In this document: positions 13,801 to 28,800 of the stretch, piece by piece
Numbering within the stretch: position 1 is the first letter of the stretch
Layout: each line of letters starts with the position of its first letter
Source of the DNA: Siderastrea siderea
Lineage: Eukaryota; Cnidaria; Anthozoa; Scleractinia; Rhizangiidae
Assembly (NCBI GenBank): GCA_964030785.1
Contig: OZ034968.1
Span: 44,454,186-44,518,185 of the forward strand
Reading direction: 5' to 3'
Length of the DNA: 64,000 bases
Notes under the pieces: generated by a model
What the model was told of the DNA's origin: nothing
Database searches by the model: none
The model's input: the letters and a program-made list of their open reading frames with translations, nothing else
Translations under genes and position numbers: made by a program

Positions 13801-16800
13801 GTTCGATGCTTTTGGAAGTTGGTCTTACAGAAACCGATTGGTCCTTTCCATTAGAAGACCACCGTGGTCAAGAGAATATACAAAATATTAGCTCACCTCA
13901 GTGAGTTTAATGATTTCGCCGCTTGTAAGACAAAGCTTCTTGTTATCGTCTAACACAGTATTCATGTTTTCAATCCACACGGCGTCCACTGGTCCATCAA
14001 ACACGTACCATTTCTTGTCGCTTGTGGTGCTGGAGCTTCCAACACGAATCATGGACGACAAAATACCGTCCGTCCTTTACACACAAAAACACAGGATAAA
14101 TTAGACGAGTGACACCAAAGTACAGACAATACTGCACCAAAAGGAAACTCAATTCAAGGGAAATTGATGAAAATCTGCTTACGTTTTCGTTTTTCTGAAT
14201 CAAGGCTATAAACATTGCTTGCACTTTTTCTTATTTCAGGTTGATTTTGGAGGCATGCCTTCATACTGGCATACAAAACTGAGTCAAGAAACAATAGCAC
14301 TTTTTAACCGAGGTTTTGGCTGAGGCAAATGTTAAAATGCTGCGGTTGTTAAAGGCTGTAAGATCTATACAAGTGGAATGTATTTGTTTGCTTTGCTTTT
14401 CTAAAGTATGCCTAGCTTTGAACTTTGTTCAAATCGGTTTTGAGATTGGCCCTCAACTGGCTTGAACAATGGCTGCAGGCTTTGACTGAGTTTTGGTTGA
14501 CTGTGACATTTGACCACGATATAATGAAAGAGCTCAAAAAACTTATGTAGTGTGATCTGAAAAAGCAGAACAAACAAGCTGTTTTTCTTGGTCAATGCGG
14601 TACAAAACCAAAACTACTAGCTGCGAGGTTTTTGTTTCAAGTTCTCATTGGTTCAATTTTGTTAACTTGTATTAACTCACCATTCATGAGTAAGCAAGTC
14701 AAATTCTCCGTACAGCTGTCCCATGGTAATGGACTTGGGATTCAGCACAAACGTGTGCACCTCTTCATACGGGGACCCTGCTGGCGAGTCTTTACCTTTC
14801 AGTGCTGTTAAAGCTTTCTTCAGAACCTCATAACACTGCAGAAAACAAGACAGATGAAAAGTTGAAGGGTTAAAATAAAGAATGATGACTGACAAAACTT
14901 TGTTTGAGATTACCGTGACACACACTCCAGTTCTTGTTTTTGGACAATTCAAGCAAAAGGTCTTATTTGTTAATTCCTCCATTGCAAGCAAATGTTTTTA
15001 TTAGAATCATCAGCTGATTTGATATGTTTTTGTTTCTCAAGCGTCTAGATGAAGCGTCTTGAAATTAGAGAATTGTTTGACGCATCTCACAATCAAGCCG
15101 GACAATGAGAGTTTAATGTTTACTAGAAAAGGAGTTGACATAGCACCTTTAAAAGGGTTCTTGTGGTTGTTAGTTTTTGTTAGCCCTAACATTATTGTTG
15201 TTGATCTTAGTGCTATCGAGGAGCGTCAGTAAGCTAAAGTATACTATCCTCCCAAATACCACAAGAGTATTTGGCGCAGACACATTGCATCTTTGGTCAC
15301 TAGTCGGAAATTAAACACATGGTAACTTGAGTGTGTCTTCAACTTACCCTTGTTTTTCCTGAACCAGTGGGACCCACCAACATAAGACCATGTCTGACCA
15401 CAGTTGTCTCATACAGTTGAATGCACTTGGTAACAAATCCATCCACATCCTGCAGCCCTAGTTTTAGACAAGTCTTGCGGATAGACTCTTCAAGTTCACC
15501 ATAGTCAATTGGCTGCTCTCTGTAAAGAAATGTGAGTAAGAATTCATTACAGCCATGCAGAACATTAGTCTTATAATTACCATCAGATAGGCAATACTGA
15601 ATGAGCTACTCTTCGAAAGAGAACATCAATTTTCATTGTGTGAACCTAAGACAAAAAATTTTTTTAGTGAAAGATCCTTGCAGTTATTCAGCAGCCTCAG
15701 CAGTTATCACAGACGTGAACGGAATTCAAACTCCTGACCTTCCGATATCAATGCAACGCTCTTACAATACTAAATGAGCTATCGAGCCAAGTTGGGGTTG
15801 GCCAACAGCCCACCTGACCTGGCCTTTTGAAAGAGAGGCTGAGGTTTACAAACATTCCTCCTTTGCACTGGTAGATATCCCCTGGTTAACCGTCCAAGTA
15901 CATGTACATAAAAAGTACACCACTACCTGCAGTGAGCCAAATTTCCCTTGCGATAGATACCCCGTTATCCTGGTCAAGGTAGCCGCCGCCCCGTCCTCCA
16001 CCCCGAAGGGGTTTTCTTCCCTCTCGGATTTTGCAGTATTCAGTGTATGCTTATGTACTATAGGTACTTACTTGACATGAGGGAACAGATCAGACACAAT
16101 TCCACGGAAAAGTTTCAAGTCATCTTGCAAGAACTTTGGTACGTTCACATCTCGAATGGCACGCAGCACAATCAGTTCCTAGAAAGGGAGAGAAAAGAAA
16201 ACATTGCCTCGAAACAATCTGGCGTAGTTAATTTCACAACAGAACTTTTAAAAGACTGGTTGCTGAAATATATGCTTAGCCTTGTAATCGATTAAAAACT
16301 GGAAAAAAATTTATAATATTCAAATTTTCTGTCAATTATGAACAAGCGTAAAACCAATCGTTCCCAGGCTATTCCGCAAGGGGCACTGCTTGCATATTTG
16401 TTTTTTACTTCATGTTCCTGGTAAATCATTGCAACCGTTTGTTATGATATTTTGTCTTGTTTTAAGGGAACATTCTGGGCAGAATTGTGTGAAAAAGGGA
16501 GTGAATTATGAAAGAAATAAAAAATGGAAAAAGAAGGGATATTCACAAAACCAGTTAGTCCGCTAACGGGCACATGGGTACCTTGGGTTGGTAGGGAACT
16601 GTCTGGTTCTCGTCTATTAATTATTTTGATAATTAATAGACGTTTGTTATGATATTTTGTCCATATTTTGATATTTTGTGTATATATTGATATTTAAATG
16701 TGAAATTGAAATTTCACATTTAAATTTTCCATCACCGTCAGATCTTCAACTTTCTTCTTCGACTAAAATTTCCTAAAATCTGCCGCACGAACTACAAATT

Positions 16801-19800
16801 TATGGGGGCTTTGAAACTTCCTAAAATGTCGCGATTGCCCATAACGCCCCCTTCAGACGGCTATTACAAAGCTCGGTGTTTCATCAGTGGTTAGAGATGT
16901 AGGAGAGATATTTCAAAGAAAATACAACAAAGGCATTACCTCGCTCATCTCTGGGTTTTCTCTCTTCAGATTTCCAGCCGCTGAAATTACAGTCTTTACA
17001 GCACGCATTCCGAAGTCATAATGATCCTGAAAATAAGGGCAGTAAGAGTTACGGTCGAAAGAGATCTGAAAACCTTCCGGTTGGAACAATTACAATCGAC
17101 ACTCAACAAATACTGGTTGCGCTCACGAATATCGTGTCAGTTTATATAAAAGAGGACTACAGCCCACAACACTGTTTTGAGGTTTTAGTGGTTGACTCTT
17201 CACAATAACCTGACATTTCACTGGAAAGAGTGTGTGAATCACAGGATGAAATCACAAATGGACTTATAGGTGTCTACCAAAGCCTCCCTTAGGAGGCTGA
17301 TGTCTGTTCTTATCGGAAACATTATCTCACGTACCTAGCATTTCCCCGTTTTTTTTTTGTTTTTTTTTTGGCGCGCTGGCGAGGAAGGTTTTTTTTTCTT
17401 TTTAGCCGCGCAAAAGATGGGACAAGAGTAAACACAAAAAAATAACCTGCATTAGACTCTAAGGAAACGCTCGCGACGAATTCTATCCCGGCATCGATTC
17501 AAGAACGAGAGAGGTTTGTCTGTTGTTTAAGACTAACATCACAGCTGTAATAAGTCTTAACAATGGCGACATATATCTCAGATAGCGAGTCTGGTAAAAC
17601 AAACCTGTGAGCTTAGCTGTTCCGAGGAGAGCTTGAATGTAGTAGTGATTTTCTTGGCCAAAGCTTTCGCTTCAGAGAAACCAAACGAGAACAGACTGAT
17701 CTCAGCGATCAATGCATAATCAGGGACCATCATGGCCACAGGACGGAACAGCGCCTGGCGGAAGAAAATGACGTATATTAAACAATGTGACAAATAAAAA
17801 GTGTAATTCGAACAAACAAATAACCAAAACCATTATGCCGTTATCGCTAAGTTATGGAATCGATTCTCGTTCAGGCACCTTTTGTAGCCGGTGTAATTGC
17901 TCAAGTCGTTAACATTACTTCGAGGATATTTCACTCATGAAACGTAAAGATTATCGTGGAACGTCTGGTGGTAACATAAAACATTTTTGAATTCCTGGAT
18001 AGTCTTAAACATCCTGTAAGCTAAATAATTTAAAACGGTGCAAATTTTATTGATGATTATCAAAAAGAATATGAAAGAATGGTTCGAATTGTTGTTTTTA
18101 ACCTAAACACGTCAAAGAATTGGTTGTTTGTTAGTTTTAAATGCTTTTCAACGAGATTGAATTTGAATGCAATGTGGCCGCATCGCTCTCATTCACAACC
18201 AACTGCGTATTAATTTGGCCATGCTTTACACCCAAGAGACGTTCATAATGAGCAGAATTCTTGAAACCGATTGAGCTAAACCGATCGGTTAATTTGTATG
18301 TGTTGCTCTTTTTTGTTGCAGCTTCTCAACATTCTCACCTTTAGATTGTCTGGAAGTTCTGTTCGTCCGGCATAACCGGGATTCATGGTGATAAACACAG
18401 CACATGACGGTTTCAGTGCAAGTTCAACTCCTTCAAACATGAAGCGTTCAGCCTGCAAACAAAAGCAAAATGCACCTCATTTACACAAAGTTGAATAGGG
18501 CTGTACTCTTTTGGGCTATGTCGCTGGTCAGGATGACTGCTTTGAGTAATGTGCAAAGAAAACTCGAAGAACTGTTTTCGGTCGACTTTTTTGACGAACG
18601 TTTTCAATCACCAAAAAAAAAAATTCTTAAGTGTTTGATATAGTCAGTTAAGGTGTCGATCGAAAGCAGCCAAAGGCCTTTTCTAATAGGAACCGTTCAA
18701 TTCAATCAAAACAGTCGAGAATGAAATATTTAATAAAAGTCATAAGTCTGTGTAGGAGTCACTATTCAGCCATTCGTTAATTAAATAGGACGCTGTTGAT
18801 TTTACCACTGCAAAATGCATTTGGGAGTATAATATTTTCCTGTGAACTTGGATATTCGTGGTAGCCAAGATTTGGTTAGCACATTACAATACAATATTTT
18901 CGGCCGATATTAAATTCCGCCATCCCTTGAAAGAAAAGATAATCTATCAATTTTTGCTCATGTTTTGTCATTACGGCATTTTACGAATAAGTTTAAGTCC
19001 TTAAGCGAGTGTTATCCTAAGCGGAGTTGGTTTCAGCATGATCTGTGAGCTAGAATACTCCAGTATAGTATCAATACAAGTATAAAAGTTGTACTTACCC
19101 TTGCTTCCAAAGCTTGCTGTATGGTGGAAATTTGTTGAGCTACCACAGACAAAACTTCCACGTCTATACGATTAAACTCGTCAAAACAGGCCCACGCGCC
19201 GGCGCTAAACAAAACAACACATACGATTAGCTCGAGGAGTAAAAAGTGAAGAAAAGATTACGCAAAGTTTACAACTCTCAGCTGGCATCAACAACTTAAA
19301 AACGTGCACCATTTTAAAAAAGTAGGTATTGTGTTGTTAACTTTACGAAATAATGACAATGTGCTGAGATTAGTTGAACTTACCTTTTACTACGATGTTA
19401 CGGAAATAGAAAATACTTTCAGTGCTCACTTCATGAAATAAATTGTTGCCGGCGATTCTTCTCACCTTATAGAATAGGACACCTCTTCGTAACCTACACG
19501 TCCTTAACTCCATGAAAATCGGAAACGCGTTATATTCTTATAGTAAGTTCACACTACTTTAAGTGAAAACGGCGGCAATTTAACTGCAATAGAATCACTC
19601 GGTAAATGAGCTTTAAAAATACGACAAATTGGATGTAGCCGGCCCCAGTTCTCACTGGAGCTACTGATTGCTGTCTTCAAAACCCAAATAAACAAACAAA
19701 TAAATAAATAAATAAATAAATAAATAAATTTATTTATTTATTAACACCCAGAAAGTCTGGAGAAAGAGAGAATTTTTTTTTCGAACTAGTTCTGTACCTG

Positions 19801-22800
19801 GCCAAACCCTTGAAGAACTTTCCCATGGCCATGAAATCCAGCTGATCAGAGCAGTTGAACACAACACATTGAACTGCCATTGCTTTGCCTAAATCCTGCA
19901 AGCAAAATGATTTCCGAAATGAAACCACTATGAGCACATCAGTTTTCTAACAATTCCATGTTTCTGTCATGGTTAACAATACCGTAAAAAACGTGGCCTT
20001 TTTGAACAAGTTTCAACATTTTTACAACAGCTCAGCAAAGTTTTGCCAAATAACACACTGAACGGAAAAAAAGCTCGATTAATTCACTACAATCTGAACA
20101 GCAACAAATACTAACTGACACGGGAAAGGGAGCTTGACACATACAAAACTTTAAAATATTACAGTACACTGCCCAGTCCTTTCCGAACTTCTCAATATGT
20201 CGCAACAATAACCTTTGTCCCACAATAGTTTTTCACAGAGTTTTACTATTTAAGCCTCGATTGGCGCTTCTTCAAACAACTTTCTTTCCTGTAGGTGTTC
20301 GAGATATGAGGGGTCTTGCTATACTTTATTGACACCATTAAATAATACGTAGAATACCCGAAACAAGTCCTGTACGGACCTTTGTGGTTTCTGTCTTGCC
20401 TGTGCCTGCAGGCCCGGCAGGCGCCCCTCCGAATTTTAGATGCAGAGCTCCAGTCAGAGTAAGATAACAGCGATCTGTCAGGGGGGTGATGACTAGACGT
20501 CCTGTGTTACCAAGGTACTCATAGCCATAGTCAAACTGTGCATTCACTGCTCGGATGACCATGTCGTCTTCCCAGTAGTATCTGACAAAGAATGATACGT
20601 TAATTGCGGAACCTCAAATTACAAATACAGGACAGGAAACGGAACTACAAGCTAAAGTTGTACAAAATTAGTTAAGAATTACTTGTCCCATACTACACGT
20701 TTAATACAAAGTTGATTCTAATTTTGATTTTTCTCAGGTTTGTTGGCAAGCTGGTGAAGTCCATATTTGACTAAAGAATGTTACAGTTCATGAAACCTAT
20801 TGATCCTATTTCTTCTACAGACACAGTTTCTTTCAAGTTGCTTAGTCCTAATCTATATGTATGAATCTGTGGATGAAATCAGAAATGAAGTGAAAAGAAT
20901 GTAGCAGTTGTTTCCGTGTGGCCATTTGTTTCTTAACATTTTTGGAACGATGTTTTTATACTTTTTTCGCCTTTGGACTTGGTAACTCTTGTAGACAATG
21001 AAAAATCTAAGTGTTCGCGGGCCAGAAGTTGAGCCTCCGCATCAAGCTCAGCGAAATGGCGCCCTAACGGCTCAGTCTTCTTACCCAGTCATGCGCACAC
21101 ATACCTCAGCTGGCTGATCCACTCAAAGTCGTTCACATTCTTTACATTTTCCGCGATCATCTTTGATACTACGTCACAAGCATGGACCTGCAGATCAGTA
21201 AATGCAGTTGTTATACTCCCTCCATATTATGCTTTCTTGTCATGCATGCTTTCTCTAGTTATTATAACCTTATTATGATAGATCTGAGAAGCAAACACCT
21301 CAAAAGGTAATAACCTTTCGTAAGAAACATGAGAAGTATAGAATTCACATCTCTCGATTTTAAGATTGTTGGAACAGGTGTTTTCTTTTTTTTGTTTTCT
21401 TTTTTTTTTTTTGTTTTTGGTAAAAAGTTAATTACTGCCATGTTACTCGTTCTGCTTACGCCGTAAATATCCCATTCTCGACGCAAAGTTGTACGCGCGA
21501 ACCACTTGATAAGCTAACTTTTACCTCAATCACAATCAGTGCTCCGAGGATCATCCTCGCCAGTTTACTCAGGTTTCCTCTCACCAAGGTAACAAGATCA
21601 TTGAGCTAGCGAAGAGAGAAATAAAAGAATAAGGAAAATCACGAACAGGGAAACTAAACAAAAAAATAAAAAAAATAGAATGACAAAAATCATCGTTGAC
21701 AGGTAAATAATTCAAGTTCAATAGCACGTTCAAGGTTTATAGGATACGTTTGCAAAGATAGCTTTCTCTTCCTTAAATTTATCACAACCCAACTCAAACC
21801 TTGAATCATTCAATGTGGTTCTAGGATTTGTTTCTATGGATGAAATCCTTAAGTGTGACCATTCACATGAAAGCTACCAAGCAGTACTTTGATACTTGCA
21901 TCTTTGGTTATGCTGTACAAGGCGGTTGTGACTTTTCAGTCCGTGAAGGAAATCCTAAAGTGTAGTGTTCAAATGAAAGCTACTGAACAGTACTTTCCTA
22001 AGGCAGCCTTTCGATTTATGCAGTTTAATTTTTTATTTATTTTTTTCCGTTAGCTCGAGCACTCCTGGGAGAGACATGTTTACTGAGCTTTCCTCAAAAG
22101 GGACATTGTTGCTACCACTCTACTTACATTCTCTCATCCATAAAAAAACTCGCATCGTAAAATAAGCCTGGATTTTGAATTTGATTTTAATTCTGGACGC
22201 TGTCTCGCCGCGCACGCGCATTGCTGTGAACTCCTCGCTTTAACAATAATTAACACGTTGTCCAGTCACTCGAGATGAAAACCAACGTACCTGCGCCATC
22301 AAGGCCTTGTAGAGTTCTTCTATCTTGTTTTCAACCAGCGCTTCAGACACTTCTTTAGTCCAATGAGTTTGGCAGCCAGCAATAACCACCTGCCCAGGCC
22401 ACTGTAATACCCACTCGGTACGAGGAGTCTGTGAAGCGATAGAATAAACATGAGCGGGTGGGTGGGGTTTACCATGTCAAAACTCCCGTGTGGAGAGGTG
22501 AGACCGCATTTGAGTGTGCAACTGGGATGAAAATGCAGTGCTTTTGTTGTTAACAGTGATAAAAACTGTAGTACGTGCAAACAACGCAGCTGTCAATGTT
22601 AATGTGACAATTTGAAAGTATTGTAAACAACATTAAAATTCCCAGTTAAAACGTCTGGTGGATATGTTGTAGTTCAATTTTATCCTTGGTTCGATTTTCA
22701 CTTTCCTTTGTTCCTTTTTATGTTATGATAGTGAGTATGAAACAAAAGAAAATAGAAATTGAACCAATGATAAAATTAAACTACAACAGATACATTGATT

Positions 22801-25800
22801 CTAAAAATGTGAGGTACTAGCTGGATGAGATTCTGTGATTCACTGTGCGAGTGCAGAGCACAAATCCTCTGGAGCTTGAGAACTGCACACGAAAAGAATC
22901 ACATACAAAACATTTTACCTCAGCGTATGCTAACAAAGCTCTGTTTAAAATCTCTCGTAAACTTCCTCTCATAGTGTTTTCTACTTCAAGCAGCCAGTCC
23001 TCGACATTCCCTGTGGGGTACAGATTGTTGCTGAATGGAACACACTCTCCCTCGCCAGAGAACATGGATGAGATGCGTAAATCTTCCTCAAATGAAAGCT
23101 GGAAAACAAAACACAGTCCCAAACTTGAGTCAATCTGCACACAATATACCTACACTACAGGCGTGCGTTTCTGTAAAGCCCAAAAAGTTTTCGGGCCGAT
23201 TTCGGGCACGATAATTCACACTGTATCTAGTAAACAGAAAAGTTTTTAAGCATGAAACTTTGCTATAAGCTAAATAATTCTTACCTTAAAGACACCTTAA
23301 AATAACAGCTTTGTAGAATGAGCTCTCCACATTTCAACAAATGGCTCTTTTGGGCCGAAAACGTTTCGGGACTTTCGAGAAACGCACGAAAGGATCGAGC
23401 ATTTACCTTGTTTCTCTTTATCACCGCACAGGACGCCCTGGGCACCACTGATCCAATTCAGGACGTGTGTCGAAATCATCCTAATAATTAGGGACCTTGA
23501 ACAACGAGAATGTTGAATTCCCGGACGCCACGACCCGCTACCAGAAAATCCATGTTTCTCTTTTCACGGGGCCTGACGTCATTAGATTAAACCAAAGACG
23601 TCAAAACAAGCCTTTTTTCCATTTACAGTGAGAATCAAGATTGCTCCAATAATGAGAAAACAAGACTGAAGGTTACCGACTGAAATACCCGGAAGTCAAC
23701 GATCTTGTCGCCTAAGGTTCCTAATATCACCTGGCTTGCCATGAGTTTCCTTGCATCTCAGCAATTGGTGCATACATCTTCCCAGCTGTCCTGTGTTGAC
23801 AGCCACTAAGCGGACTCAGATATGTTTCCCACGCTATCATTCACTTCCCGTGACAAACGTTATGGGTCATAAGACATCTATTATTCACCAAAACGAAGCC
23901 TTATCCTGATATACCAACATTGTCCCCATAAAAACGAGAAGTAAGTGGTCTGATTTGAAATACGTACCCTGGCGATATTTTCGAAGCACTTTCGTAAATG
24001 AGGCTGCACAGCAGTAGGATCTTTGGTTTGAGACAAAATCTCGAGAAGTTCATCATCTGACAGGAAGTAGAATCTTGGAAATGCTGTTCGCTTTGTCTCC
24101 AGGTATTCACTGAGTCCTTTTTGAACCTATTATTAAGTCAAAACATTTCGCAATAAACACCTGGAAACCTTACGGATTGAGAAGTCATGGCGTGCATTAA
24201 GCTAAACGTTATTGAAGAGAACTTTGATTTTAGGAAGCAAAGAGAACAGCCACGAGTGCGAAAGATGACTGTTCATATTTAAAGAATCTCCTGTTACCTG
24301 TTCCAATAGTTTGTTACATTCACGAAGACTCTCAAGTAGTCTGGCATCTGGACAAAGGGAGATCACCTGCAAAATTCGAACAATTGTCATACTTCTAACA
24401 CATTTTAAGGCAACCTTACCACTGTACACCAATGACTTCAGAGGCTATTTGTACTCTGTTTAAGAAAACCGGCTATGGACCAAATACGACCCGACTATGG
24501 GGGTGAAAATATATTCTGGAAGATGAGGGGAATTCCTTTCTCAGACTCTGTAAGTGAGTCGAGAACGAAGTTGATTCTTTCCTTGTAACCAATGAAGTGT
24601 TCTCTCTGTATAACTACATGTATCAACTTCCCCTGAATCAAATGCATAGGATTTCATTCGTGAAATGCCAACTAAACGTTTGAACATTTCCGAAGATGAC
24701 CCAACAAGTCTCAAAATGTCCCATGGTTTGCCAACCGTAAATCAGCGCTTTCGTAAGGCATTCACGAATGTGGTTTAAAGGCCAGATTCAAAACAAGATC
24801 AACTCATTTGCATTGGCATAGTTTTTCTTAAAGTAATCGGACCCATTAAAGACATTCATTTCCTTAAAATGGGTTTAGGTCTACAAGCCTAGAAATTGAG
24901 AAATTAGTAGGTTTATCTGTGATCAATGTTTTAGACTCGCAGCTGGGCATGAGGCTCGAGTGTAACGATGAGTTGTTTGGCAGGTATTTACACGCCGTTA
25001 TTTTTTTCTTTTCTTTTCCAAGACCCAACATAGCTAGTCTAAGGTGGCTGGTGGACATACTCATATAAACCTACCTCCTTTGAGCGAATTGAAAATGAGA
25101 TTTTTTCGTTCTACCTGAGGATTTCCCTTAGCGCTGTTCATGACTTTCCTCCATATCCTCTCCATGGTCTGATATCTTTTGCTTTCCACTGGCAGCTGAC
25201 GGTTAATGTCCTCTGAGCTGAAGATAGGCTCCAGGTACAACCACTGCCTCTGGCACTGCAGCCATTCATCCATCACATCTTGGGTCATCACAAGTTTGCT
25301 CTCCCACGTGGTAATACGCTCCTCAAATGGCTTCTTGTACGGTGAAAATGACATGCTCTGTGCCATAACAATGTGATCGTCCAATAGCTGTGAACAGTCA
25401 TCGCTGACTTTCATGATGAACGTGCCTGTTTCCTTATATGGCATGACCTCCAGCATGACTGGTTTCCATTCCGACTCCATTTTGTCAAGCGCCTGGTGAC
25501 AAACAATATCATATTTGGTTAGAAGATTGAGTGCTTTAGATCAAAGGAACCCTTCAAACAATACAGTCGAACCTCGATTTAACAAAGTGCCAAGGGACTG
25601 GGGAAATTGGTTCGTTATATCGAGGTTCTTTTTCATACATTACAATATTTCTAGGCTGAAAAATATCGTTCGTTATACCGAGGACTTCGTTATACAGAGG
25701 TTCGTTAAATCGACGTTCTGGAGTATTGTACTTTGGTGACAAGTTGTCAATTGCAAGGAGGTGGGTCGTAAAGGAATGGATGCGGTTAAAATTGGAGAGG

Positions 25801-28800
25801 GGTTGAGAAAGACTATTAGAACAGTGACCTTAAACATCAAAAATAAACTTTTCAAGATGTGGTAATCATGATTTAGACCCAGATTTCGCTAGTTGTGTAA
25901 GGACTTTAGTAGAAGTTGCGATGAAAGAAACACAATCTTGTGCCAGATCTTTAAGTTATGTGTTGTACGCATACTGCAAGCAAGTGGACTACTGGGGGTT
26001 TGGTTAAACACTCAAAGGACTACAAACAATCTGTGTTTGCGTTTGCTTGATTGATTCGCTGGTTGGTTTTGGGCAGAAAAGAGAGAAAGCAAGAGAAAGT
26101 ATAGCTAGTTTTTACCTGTTCAATGGAGTATTCTTTGCCAGCGATCTCAGCTATTTTGGCAATGACCTCAATATGATCTTGAAGCTTCATCTCCAGGCAT
26201 TTTGTGAAGGTTAGTTGTGCGTTTGCCACAATAGGAAAACCAAGCTCCTTGGACAACTGCAACAACAGGAATGGAAGCAGTTTAGTAGGTAAGGAATATG
26301 CCACAAAATTCTCTGTCTCGATCCAAGTTTTTGAACCCACGATTTTCCTTTTCCGCCGCTGTTTAACTTTAAGGCTCCACCTAATAACTGATTTGTCAAG
26401 GAATTCCACAGTATGAGAATTAAGGTCATTGCCCTGTATCCTTACTGCGCACGATTTGCTGCGTCATTCGCGCGCGCACATCCACGGAGTAATAGGTTTC
26501 CTATGAGGCTAAGCTCACCAGAGAAAAGAGAAGTCATTTACTCTTAAACAAGCATGGTGACCTATCTTTTTTTCCACATATTTTTGACTTACCGTTCATC
26601 CTCTTTTTGATCAAAGAGTTAGAAAAAAAAAACACATGTTCGAAAAAAAAATCACTACTAGAAACATGTTACTCATGGAGATGAAACCACGACCTCGAGA
26701 ACATGCCAGTGAGGAAGGTTTTAAGTCCATTTCGTCTGATGCTTCGAGCATCTGCCATAAAACTTGTAGTGAATTGTTCCTTGTTATCGATATTTTACAT
26801 CTAGTGCATTGTTTCAAGATTTGCTTTAATTATATGCTTCCTGTTCCTACGGAAAATAGCGTAAACTGATCAAATAAACATGTGTTTGTTAGGCGAAATT
26901 GCACGGAATTATGGGGTAACTTGAGACGTTGATATCTCATAAGCGGACATGGGGACGTATTCTTTTTATTTTATCTTTCAAAACATTGTACGATAGATAA
27001 CAACTTGTGAACGTTTGACAAAAATCGTATGTTAAATTTTATTTCTGGGGAATGACCTTAAGGATGGTGCGCGTGTACTAGGAACTTTTCCATGTGGAAA
27101 GTGGAAAACCGATGCCATTTATGCAATTAATTCCCGCTGCTTTTCAGCGTGGCATTAAAAAATAAATAAAATAAAATAAAATAAAATAAAATAAACACTA
27201 TTGCTTCCTGGTGCCAAACTTGCCAAAGCACCCATTAAGATCAATGGCTCTAAAGCAAGTCTCACTGCAATTCATCACATCCAATCACAAAAATGCTTAT
27301 AGTTCCCTTTTATGAAGCAGCAACATTTCATGGTATAAATTTGTTAACGGCTGCTGTTTAAAAGACTAAAAAAACTTCGCCCGACGCCGGACATTACACC
27401 TACACCGCCAGTTCTTCTGATCAGACATAAAGGCAGCGTACTCGGTTACACTCTACACCCCCACGCCTTACCTTAGCATACCATTAAAGGAACGTACCGG
27501 TCTTCCTATGCTAATAGCAGTTGAAAAAACAAACTCTTACTTGTTCCCAATGCCTGCTTCTCATCCCAGGATTTCTCAATCCTTGAATGAGCGGAATGTA
27601 GGGCTTGAAATTCTCAATTTTTTGTTTCACTTCCATGGCCACTTCCTGACAGGCAGGGATCTCCTTGAAGTGCTTCGCACATTTGAAGATGGTCTTGAAC
27701 GCGTTGTTCACATTCTGCTCCAGCTGTTCTGCGTCAATTGTGGTCAGCGGATCGTTCATCCAGCTGTCATACCACTTTTGCCAGTCAGATGCCGTTAGCC
27801 ACATATTCTTAAATGGCTCAAAGTCCTTGATTAAGCGGCCAAGCTTATCATACTGAAAGGAATGAAATGAAAAAAGATCGTCAGAACACAAGAATCCTGT
27901 AAACTCATCAACCCTCCACTGCATATAAGCAACATTTGAGTTTTGTACTTGGGATCTAAGTCTTGACTTTTTGGGTGAAATCATTATTCAATTGATAGCT
28001 AAAGCCTAAGCAGTACTTTCTTGTGGTAGTGTTTATTATGCCGTACAAGGTGGTTCTCTCTTTTGCGTCTGTGAGCAATTTTTAGTTTCAAACTTTGGTT
28101 CTCCTGGCAAAGTAACTTGGGGCAGTGCTCATTATTTTATCATAATAACAACGAAAGAATGCGCACGGAACCAACTGGCAACACTAGCTTCCTTGTATCC
28201 TCTTTTGCTTATTAAACACTTCTTTGAAAAGTGTAAGGAATTGTATCAACACGTTTGCATTTTGACAAAATTAATTTTGTACTTGTACATGGTGACGTTT
28301 GTTTAGCAAAAGTATTCAACACAAAGGCAAAAAACTTACAGATGTAACAGGGAGTCCAAACAGCCTCTCCCTGTTGTTGTATGTGCTGGCGAGCGTCTGG
28401 CATTCCTTGAGCTGTTTGGTGAGTCGTCGCACCTCATTCGCCACTTCATGAGCTTTGCTAATGTCAGTATGAGCAGCAAATCCTGCTACAGCCATGTTGA
28501 GTGAGTCCAGCCTGTCCTGGAATGTGTTCTGGTCTGCCAGCAGGTTCTTTTGGAATCGTTCTTCATCTTCGACAAGGCTGGCTTCTGTTGTTTCCATTTG
28601 CAGCTGGATTTTATGTGGCCATCCAATACAGGTCCATCTGAGTAATAAAAACGTTGAAATTTTCATCCTTTGAGTTTCAGGCTCCAAAAGGGGGCTACCT
28701 TAAGGCCACTATTTTTTACCACAGCTAATTTTAGCGATTTCAATGATTTGGTTTTGTTTGTTTGTTTTTTGGGGGGGAGGGCAAAACGGTAAAATTAGTT